From Pseudomonadota bacterium (lineage in GTDB: Bacteria; Pseudomonadota; Gammaproteobacteria; Xanthomonadales; Xanthomonadaceae): a stretch of 6,109 bases of DNA. The stretch is taken from positions 1-6,109 of the forward strand of contig JAEXTE010000278.1 of assembly GCA_023453655.1 (NCBI GenBank), given 5' to 3'. Position 1 is the first letter of the stretch. Each line of letters starts with the position of its first letter. The position numbers and the translations under genes are program-made. This document shows positions 1 to 4,640 of the stretch, in pieces. The notes under the pieces are model-generated. The model had not been told where the DNA came from, made no database searches, and saw only the letters and a program-made list of their open reading frames with translations.

Positions 1-708
1 CAGCAGTGGCGCCCAGGCGCCGACGTTGGCGTGCAGCGCGGCGGCGTAGGCGCGGCCGTCGCCCTGGTGGCGGTCCAGGTCGAGCGCCAGGTCCAGCGGC
101 TCGGCCGCGGGATCGATCCAGGCGCGCGCGGCGGCGCGCACGCGCGCCCCGTCCACCTGCAGGCGCAGGTCGATGCGCGGCAGCGTGGTTTCGGGTGCGA
201 ACGCGGGGGCATCGACCGTCAGCTGTCCGCCGATCACCTGCAGTTCGCCCAGGCGCTCGAGCGTGGCGAACGGATCACCGTCGGACTGGTCGGCGCCGGG
301 CAGCCCGCGCACCTGCCAGCGCCCGTCGTCGAGGCGCTCCAGGGTCAGCTGCAGGCCGCGCAGGCGCAGCTCGGTGAACGCGCGCCCAGGCAGCAGGCCG
401 GCGTACTGCGAGACCAGCATTTCGGCCGCACCGATGCGCACCGCGCCGGCGCCGTCGCCGATGCGCAGGCCCTCGAAACGCAGCAGGGGTCCGCGCCGCG
501 TCCACTGCGCCTGCAGCCGGTCGACGGCGACCGGCCGGCCCGCACGTTCTTCCAGCCACGCCGCCACCCGGTCGGGGTGGCGTTCAGCCAGCGGCAGCAG
601 GCGGCTGACCACGCCGGCGACCAGCGCGAGCGCGACCAGCGCGGCCGCCAGCGCATACCACGCGCCGCGTCGCGCCAGCCGCAGCCGGCGACGGAACGGC
701 GTGGTCAC
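1..708 (-). CDS. yhdP: YhdP-family AsmA-like envelope protein, N-terminal part
   Basis: Partial gene: the reading frame starts at a GTG (plus-strand 708-706) and stays open to the left edge, giving 236 residues of a family whose members are usually above 1,200. The N-terminus is basic (VTTPFRRRLRLARRG). One hydrophobic helix follows at about residues 16-40, as expected for an inner-membrane anchor with the rest in the periplasm. After it come the recognisable blocks GRPVAVDRLQAQW (about 57-69) and LLRFEGLRIGDG (about 75-86), then an amphipathic beta-rich pattern typical of the repeated-groove AsmA/YhdP/TamB proteins. Such proteins are thought to carry phospholipid from inner to outer membrane. 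The GTG start is supported by GGAG ten bases upstream (719-722); no in-frame ATG gives the anchor. It lies 30 nt after rng, and rng-yhdP is also the E. coli order, which favours YhdP over AsmA or TamB. The C-terminal part cannot be judged. Confidence 0.9.
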   Translation of the reverse strand, partial: MTTPFRRRLRLARRGAWYALAAALVALALVAGVVSRLLPLAERHPDRVAAWLEERAGRPVAVDRLQAQWTRRGPLLRFEGLRIGDGAGAVRIGAAEMLVSQYAGLLPGRAFTELRLRGLQLTLERLDDGRWQVRGLPGADQSDGDPFATLERLGELQVIGGQLTVDAPAFAPETTLPRIDLRLQVDGARVRAAARAWIDPAAEPLDLALDLDRHQGDGRAYAAALHANVGAWAPLL

Positions 709-738
709 GCCTGCGCCACTCCGCGGCGGCAGCCCGGG

Positions 739-2223
739 TCAGAGCAGCACGACATCGAACTGTTCCTGCAGGTACTGCTCGTCGGCCTGGAAGCGGATCG
801 ACTTGCCGAGGAATTCCTCGAGCTCGGCCACCGCGGTCGACTCGTCCTCGGTGATGCGCGCCACCACCTTCGGCGAGGCGATCACCAGCAGCCGCTCGGC
901 CTCGAACTGGCGCACCGCGCGCACGATCTCGCGGAAGATCTCGTAGGTCACCGTTTCCGGCGTCTTGACCATGCCGCGGCCGCCGCAGGCGTTGCAGGTC
1001 TCGCTGAGCTGGCGCTGCAGGCTCTCGACCGTGCGCTTGCGGGTCATCTCCACCAGGCCCAGCGGCGAGAAGTCGTAGACCGTGGTCTTGGCGTGGTCCT
1101 TGGCCAGCGACTTCTCGAGCGTGCGCAGCACCTGGCGACGGTGCTCCTCGTCGACCATGTCGATGAAGTCGATGATGATGATCCCGCCGAGGTTGCGCAG
1201 CCGCAGCTGGCGCGCCACCGCCTGCGCCGCCTCGAGGTTGGTGCGGTACACCGTCTCCTCGAGGTTGCGCTGGCCGACGAAGGAGCCGGTGTTCACGTCG
1301 ACCGTGGTCATCGCCTCGGTCTGGTCGATCACGAGATACCCGCCGGATTTCAGCGGCACTTCCTTGTCCAGCGCGCGCTGGATCTCGTCCTCGACCCCGT
1401 ACAGGTCGAAGATCGGGCGGTTGCCGGTGTACAGCTCGATGCGCTCGGCCAGCACCGGCATGTACTTGGCGACGAACGCCTGCAGGCGCTCGTAGGTCTC
1501 GCGCGAGTCGACCTTGACCTTCTCCACGTCCTTGCGGATCAGGTCGCGCACCGCGCGCAGCGGCAGGCTCAGGTCCTCGTAGATGCAGGTCTGCACCGGC
1601 GCCTCGCGCGAACGCTTGCCGACGATGTTCCAGACCCGCGACAGGTAGGCCAGGTCCTCGGCCAGCGCCTCGGCCGGCTGGCCCTCGGCATTGGTGCGCA
1701 CGATGTAGCCCAGCGACTCGTCGGCCGGCGAGGCCTCTGCAACCAGGGCCTTCAGGCGCGCGCGCTCGGCCTCTTCCTCGATCCGCGCCGAGACGCCGAT
1801 CACCCGCGACTGCGGCAGCAGCACCAGGTAGCGCGAGGGAATGCTCAGCTGCGTGGTCAGGCGCGCGCCCTTGCTGCCGATCGGGTCCTTGACCACCTGC
1901 ACGATCACTTCCTGGCCGTCGCGCAGCAGTTCGGTCACCGGCCGCACCGGCTGCGGCACCGGCGGCAGGGTGTCGTCCACCGCCTCGGGCTGGGCCGGGC
2001 GCACCACGTCGTTGGCGTGCAGGAACGCGGTGCGCTCCAGGCCGATGTCGACGAAGGCCGCCTGCATGCCGGGCATCACCCGCTGCACCCGGCCCTTGTA
2101 GATGTTGCCCACCACGCCGCGGCGCCAGCCGCGCTCGATATGCAGCTCCTGCAGCATGCCGTTCTCGACCACGGCCACGCGGGTCTCGCGCGGAGTGACG
2201 TTGACCAGGATCTCTTCCGACAT
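739..2223 (-). CDS. rng: Ribonuclease G (RNase E/G family endoribonuclease)
   Basis: A 494-residue protein, close to E. coli RNase G (489), so this is the short RNase G form without the long degradosome-scaffold tail of RNase E. The cytoplasmic enzyme cuts single-stranded AU-rich RNA, matures the 16S rRNA 5' end and turns over some mRNAs. The N-terminus [17 protein letters not shown] and the S1 RNA-binding domain (about 38-128, with GNIYKGRVQRVMPGMQAAF) are canonical. The catalytic metal ligands are visible as DVNTG (D309, N311) and IDFIDM (D352 is the equivalent of RNase E D346). The zinc-link CNACGGRG (C410, C413) holds the dimer. The C-terminus ends EQFDVVLL, as in the family. The ATG shares its A with the maf TGA (TGATG), and GGGGGGAG stands ten bases upstream, so translation is probably coupled to maf. 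No key residue is missing; the assignment is secure. Confidence 0.98.
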   Translation of the reverse strand: MSEEILVNVTPRETRVAVVENGMLQELHIERGWRRGVVGNIYKGRVQRVMPGMQAAFVDIGLERTAFLHANDVVRPAQPEAVDDTLPPVPQPVRPVTELLRDGQEVIVQVVKDPIGSKGARLTTQLSIPSRYLVLLPQSRVIGVSARIEEEAERARLKALVAEASPADESLGYIVRTNAEGQPAEALAEDLAYLSRVWNIVGKRSREAPVQTCIYEDLSLPLRAVRDLIRKDVEKVKVDSRETYERLQAFVAKYMPVLAERIELYTGNRPIFDLYGVEDEIQRALDKEVPLKSGGYLVIDQTEAMTTVDVNTGSFVGQRNLEETVYRTNLEAAQAVARQLRLRNLGGIIIIDFIDMVDEEHRRQVLRTLEKSLAKDHAKTTVYDFSPLGLVEMTRKRTVESLQRQLSETCNACGGRGMVKTPETVTYEIFREIVRAVRQFEAERLLVIASPKVVARITEDESTAVAELEEFLGKSIRFQADEQYLQEQFDVVLL

Positions 2224-2834
2224 CAGTCCCGCACTCCCCCCGTCGTGCCCGCGGCCCCGGCGAAACCGGTGGCGATTCCGAACCCGTGCAGCAGATTCGC
2301 CGTCTCGTGCAGCGGCAGCCCCATCACCCCGGAAAAGCTGCCTTCGAGCCGCTGCACGAAGCGCTCCGCCCCGCCCTGGATGGCGTAGGCGCCGGCGCGA
2401 CCCATGGGCTCGCCGCTGGCGCCGTAGGCGGCGATATCGCGTTCGTCCAGCGGCGCGAAACTCACCCGCGAGATGCAGACCGCCTGCGCCTCGCGTGCCG
2501 CCGAAACCAGGCTGACCGCCGAGATCACCACGTGCGTGCGCCCCGACAGCCGCCGCAGCATGGCCGCCGCGTCGGCCGCGTCGCGCGGCTTGCCGAACAC
2601 CTCGTCGTCGAGCACCACCTCGGTGTCCGCGCCCAGCACCACGGCGTCGGGCACGCCCACCACCTCCAGCAGGCCGGCGCCCGCCTTCTCGCGGGCGACG
2701 CGGCGCACGTAGTCCCCGGGCGGCTCGCCGGGCGCGCGCTGTTCAGGAACCTCGACATCGATGATGCCGAAGCCCACGCCGAGACGCGCCAGCAGTTCGC
2801 GTCGGCGGGGGGACTGGGAGGCAAGATGCAGCAT
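2223..2834 (-). CDS. maf: Maf nucleoside triphosphate pyrophosphatase, YhdE type (dTTP/UTP)
   Basis: A 203-residue Maf/HAM1-fold protein (E. coli YhdE has 197). It hydrolyses the alpha-beta bond of nucleoside triphosphates in the cytoplasm; YhdE-type members act on dTTP and UTP and are linked to house-cleaning of modified nucleotides and to division arrest. Family motifs in order: [12 protein letters not shown] (4-15, phosphate-binding arginines), E31, GADTEVVLD (68-76, with D70 the expected catalytic acid), GKPRD (81-85, K82), and [12 protein letters not shown] (145-156, Q153) followed by [13 protein letters not shown] (163-175). The AYAIQG plus [11 protein letters not shown] block matches the YhdE subgroup rather than the YceF (m7GTP) subgroup; substrate is inferred from this. 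The last dozen residues are a low-complexity Gly/Ala tail of no evident function. It is the first gene of the minus-strand maf-rng-yhdP operon. No Shine-Dalgarno sequence is visible before the ATG, which is the only reasonable start because LASQSPRR must sit at the N-terminus. Confidence 0.95.
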   Translation of the reverse strand: MLHLASQSPRRRELLARLGVGFGIIDVEVPEQRAPGEPPGDYVRRVAREKAGAGLLEVVGVPDAVVLGADTEVVLDDEVFGKPRDAADAAAMLRRLSGRTHVVISAVSLVSAAREAQAVCISRVSFAPLDERDIAAYGASGEPMGRAGAYAIQGGAERFVQRLEGSFSGVMGLPLHETANLLHGFGIATGFAGAAGTTGGVRD

Positions 2835-2840
2835 CGGGAA

Positions 2841-2846
2841 AGGATA
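2841..2846 (-). promoter_or_regulatory. Possible -10 element for maf operon (TATCCT)
   Basis: On the minus strand TATCCT matches TATAAT at four of six positions and ends six bases before the maf ATG. A transcript starting at normal distance from it would begin at or next to the ATG, i.e. leaderless, which would explain the lack of a Shine-Dalgarno sequence. No good -35 is seen 16-18 bases upstream (the stretch is G/C only), so this remains a weak candidate. Confidence 0.25.
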
Positions 2847-2868
2847 CCCGCGCGGGCCGCTCCACCCG

Positions 2869-2896
2869 CTGACGGGGTGCCCGTAACCCCGTTCAG
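2869..2896. repeat. Imperfect inverted repeat in the divergent intergenic region
   Basis: ACGGGGT (2872-2878) and ACCCCGT (2886-2892) are perfect inverted copies around a 7-nt centre. CTG (2869-2871) and CAG (2894-2896) extend the pairing to 10 bp if T2893 is bulged. It lies between the divergent maf and SIMPL starts, where an operator for a dimeric regulator or a hairpin in a 5' leader are both possible. A separate perfect 10-bp palindrome, CCCGCGCGGG, sits at 2847-2856, but in sequence this GC-rich it may be chance. Confidence 0.4.
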
Positions 2897-2912
2897 GCTC
2901 ACGGGCCGTTCA
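2889..2912 (+). promoter_or_regulatory. Direct repeat CCGTTCA upstream of the SIMPL gene
   Basis: CCGTTCA occurs at 2889-2895 and again at 2906-2912, 17 bp start to start (about one and a half helical turns), 42 bases before the SIMPL ATG. The first copy overlaps the right arm of the inverted repeat. Tandem half-sites like this can bind response regulators, but I cannot name a regulator and see no clear sigma-70 hexamers, so this is a candidate only. Confidence 0.2.
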
Positions 2913-2953
2913 CCGGATCCTGACGACCCTTTTCCCGCCAACCGGAGACCACC

Positions 2954-3682
2954 ATGTTCCGATCCACGCCCGCGCGCCTCCTGCTCGCCGGCCTCCTCGC
3001 CCTGGGGCCCATCGCGATGACCCATGCCCAGCAATCCCCGGCGGCCGCCACCACCGACGGCACCCTGCTCTCGGTCAGTGCGCGCGCCGACGCCAGCCGC
3101 ACGCCCGACGTGGCCACGCTCTCGACCGGCGTGGTCACCCAGGCCTCCGACGCCAATGCCGCGCTCAAGGCCAACTCGGCGCAGATGGCCAAGGTGGTCG
3201 CCACCATCCGCGCCGCCGGCGTGGCCGAGCGCGACGTCCAGACCAGCGGCATCAGCATCCAGCCGCAGTACCGCTACGCCGAGAACCAGCCGCCCGCGAT
3301 CACCGGCTACCAGGCCAGCAACACGGTCAACATCAAGGTCCGCGACATCGGCAAGCTCGGCGAAGTGCTCGACGCCCTGGTCGCCAGCGGCGCCAACCAG
3401 GTACACGGCCCCAGCTTCGAGATCGACCAGCCCGAGGCGGTCTACGACGAAGCCCGCCAGGCGGCGCTGAAGCAGGCCCAGGCAAGAGCGGAGATGTATG
3501 CCCAGTCGCTGGGCCTGCGCGTGCGCCGGATCGTGAGCATCAGCGAGGGCGGCGGGTTCCAGCCGCCGGTGCCCATGATGAAGGCCATGGCGATGGACGC
3601 GCGCATGGAATCGGCCCCGGTGGCGCCGGGCGAGACCACGCTGTCGGCCAACCTCGACGTCGTTTTCGAACTGGGGAAATAG
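2954..3682 (+). CDS. Periplasmic SIMPL (DUF541/YggE/BP26-like) protein
   Basis: A 242-residue exported protein of the SIMPL family (YggE of E. coli, BP26/OMP28 of Brucella). The N-terminus MFRSTPARLLLAGLLALGPI followed by AMTHA-QQ is a classic signal peptide with probable cleavage after A25. The SIMPL domain spans about 37-241: LLSVSARADASRTPDVATLS at 38-57, GYQASNTVNIKVRDIGKLGE at 118-137, then GANQVHGPSFEI (146-157) and the closing NLDVVFELGK. All are family hallmarks. Known relatives form ring-like oligomers and are linked to oxidative-stress tolerance or the cell envelope; the exact role is unknown. A methionine-rich patch (M208, M209, M212, M214, M218) lies in the loop before the last strand. 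GGAG (2944-2947) six bases before the ATG fixes the start. It is divergent from maf, and a 54-codon ORF begins 2 nt after its stop, probably on the same transcript. Confidence 0.93.
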   Translation: MFRSTPARLLLAGLLALGPIAMTHAQQSPAAATTDGTLLSVSARADASRTPDVATLSTGVVTQASDANAALKANSAQMAKVVATIRAAGVAERDVQTSGISIQPQYRYAENQPPAITGYQASNTVNIKVRDIGKLGEVLDALVASGANQVHGPSFEIDQPEAVYDEARQAALKQAQARAEMYAQSLGLRVRRIVSISEGGGFQPPVPMMKAMAMDARMESAPVAPGETTLSANLDVVFELGK

Positions 3683-3684
3683 AC

Positions 3685-3849
3685 ATGCCCAAGGATCCGA
3701 GCAAGCCGGACGACCGCTCCGGCTATCGCGAGCACGAGCCGCGCGACCAGGACGAGGCGCGCCGCTCCGGCGCGAAGAAGCAGCCCAACCCGGACGCCGG
3801 CGGCCTCGATCGCGCGCCCGAGGGCGACGGCACCAACGAAGGCGAATAG
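3685..3849 (+). CDS. Small hydrophilic, probably disordered protein (54 aa)
   Basis: I do not recognise this protein. The frame encodes 54 residues, MPKDPSKPDDRSGYREHEPR to the C-terminus NEGE. It has no Cys, Trp, Phe, Ile or Val and only one Leu and one Tyr. About 45% of residues are charged (14 acidic, 10 Lys/Arg), with many Pro, Gly and Asn, so it should be soluble and intrinsically disordered, with no signal peptide or membrane segment. Evidence that it is real: GGGGA (3673-3677) seven bases before the ATG, a start only 2 nt after the SIMPL stop, and GC-rich hairpins soon after the stop codon that fit the end of a transcript. Against it: it is short, and GC-rich DNA gives charged, low-complexity ORFs readily. 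Small disordered stress or ribosome-associated proteins look like this, but that is only an analogy. Confidence 0.6.
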   Translation: MPKDPSKPDDRSGYREHEPRDQDEARRSGAKKQPNPDAGGLDRAPEGDGTNEGE

Positions 3850-3857
3850 GGCCGGAC

Positions 3858-3883
3858 CCCGCCGGCCGCCACGCGGCGGCGGG
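3858..3883 (+). terminator. GC-rich hairpin after the 54-aa ORF, likely transcript end
   Basis: CCCGCCG (3858-3864), a bulged G, and CCGC (3866-3869) pair with GCGG (3873-3876) and CGGCGGG (3877-3883) around the loop CAC, giving an 11-bp stem made only of G-C pairs. It starts 9 nt after the stop codon. There is no U-tract behind it, so it is not a textbook intrinsic terminator; it may act with Rho or protect the 3' end. Confidence 0.45.
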
Positions 3884-3886
3884 TGT

Positions 3887-3907
3887 GGGCGGGCGCGTAG
3901 GCCGCCC
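3887..3907 (+). terminator. Second GC hairpin, weaker terminator candidate
   Basis: GGGCGG (3887-3892) pairs with CCGCCC (3902-3907) across a 9-nt loop. It is followed by a run of seven C (3910-3916) and then a short T-rich stretch, GTTTCTT (3917-3923). The T-rich bases sit about ten bases from the stem, too far for a standard intrinsic terminator, but together with the previous hairpin they mark a likely boundary between the SIMPL unit and the secretion operon. Confidence 0.25.
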
Positions 3908-4038
3908 CGCCCCCCCGTTTCTTCGGGTCGGCGCATCGGTCCCGACCGGGTTCGCCGCGGGCCGATCGTCCCTGCGCGGGCGCGCTCGCACCACCGCCCC
4001 GGCTCTGGCAAGATGAGGCTGCGCCAGGATGGCGCGAC

Positions 4039-4042
4039 GGGG
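4039..4042 (+). promoter_or_regulatory. Ribosome binding site deciding the start at 4050
   Basis: GGGG lies seven bases before the ATG at 4050, good spacing for a Shine-Dalgarno site. The earlier in-frame ATG at 4029 has only GAGG (4015-4018) ten bases away and would add seven residues (MARRGNA) with no clear role, so 4050 is preferred, though 4029 is not excluded. Confidence 0.5.
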
Positions 4043-4049
4043 TAACGCC

Positions 4050-4640
4050 ATGGAACGGGCACAGCTCGAGGAATTCGTCGCCAGCGCCGCGCTGCTCGCC
4101 GCGCACCTGACGCGACAGTGCGAAGCATCCGTTGCCGACCAGCGCAGCGCGGCCGACGCGTTGCAGCGCAGCGCCGACGCCGTCGGCAAGGGCGTGCTGG
4201 ACGGCCACGCAGGACTGCGCCAGCAGGCGCGCCTCGCGATCCGGCAGGCGCTGGCCGATGAGATCCCCGCCGCATCGCGTGCGCTGCAGGACAGTGCCGC
4301 CCGCCTGCAGGCGCTGGTCGAGCAGCTGCGGCGCGAGCAGGCCGGTGCCGCCCTGCGCATGCGCCTGCTGGGCTGGAAGGCATTGGGTGCCCTGGCGCTC
4401 GCCAGCGTGGCGATCGTCGGCGCCAGCGGCTACACGGCCGCCTACAACCTGCGCCGCGCCGAACAGGCGCAGGTACGCACCGAAGTGCTGCAGGCGCTGC
4501 AGCACGTGGCGATCACCTCCTGCGACGGCGATCCCTGCCTGCGCCTGGAGGAAGGCCTGGCGCGCTGGGCGAAGAACGACGAGTACGTGCTCGTGCATCG
4601 CGAGGGCACGGCCGTTGGCGCCCGGGCGAGCGCGCCATGA
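4050..4640 (+). CDS. Membrane-anchored helical protein coupled to VirD4, unknown function
   Basis: I do not recognise this 196-residue protein. Residues 1-100 are almost wholly helix-forming, rich in Ala, Gln, Arg, Glu and Leu, with heptad-like spacing (LRQQARLAIRQALADEI and RALQDSAARLQALVEQLRRE), so a coiled coil or helical bundle is likely. One transmembrane helix lies at about 109-131 (GWKALGALALASVAIVGASG within it). The tail of about 60 residues holds a CDGDPC pair (C158, C163) and a helix around LRLEEGLARWAKNDEYVL. The Cys pair suggests the tail is periplasmic and disulfide-bonded, with the N-terminus in the cytoplasm; this topology is inferred. Its last four bases overlap the start of the coupling-protein gene (ATGA), so the two are probably made together and may act together, for example as an accessory or adaptor of the coupling ATPase. 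The architecture recalls small mobilisation or relaxosome accessory proteins, but no specific motif proves it. Confidence 0.82.
   Translation: MERAQLEEFVASAALLAAHLTRQCEASVADQRSAADALQRSADAVGKGVLDGHAGLRQQARLAIRQALADEIPAASRALQDSAARLQALVEQLRREQAGAALRMRLLGWKALGALALASVAIVGASGYTAAYNLRRAEQAQVRTEVLQALQHVAITSCDGDPCLRLEEGLARWAKNDEYVLVHREGTAVGARASAP

Noticed and set aside
72..104. Shape of the region after the S1 core start in RNase G (plus the Pro-rich linker around residues 80-97) as an insertion
   Set aside because: E. coli RNase G has a variable stretch of similar length at the same place, so this is normal family variation; coordinates here are given as residue numbers of rng.
31..2388. 785-codon plus-strand open frame across yhdP, rng and maf
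   Set aside because: It is antisense to three well-identified genes, is rich in Arg, His, Gln and Ala as shadow frames in GC-rich DNA are, and shows no domain.
4004..4022. Sigma-54-like TGGCA...TGC element before the 4050 gene
   Set aside because: The spacing between the GG and GC elements is two bases too long for a -24/-12 promoter.
3850..4050. Mobile-element boundary (att site, tRNA end or terminal inverted repeat)
   Set aside because: No tRNA-like end, no integrase and no repeat matching another place in the window was seen; the far end is outside the window.
2525..4360. 611-codon minus-strand open frame across maf, SIMPL and the next genes
   Set aside because: It spans several real genes and an intergenic region and has Arg/Ala-rich low-complexity composition; a high-GC shadow.
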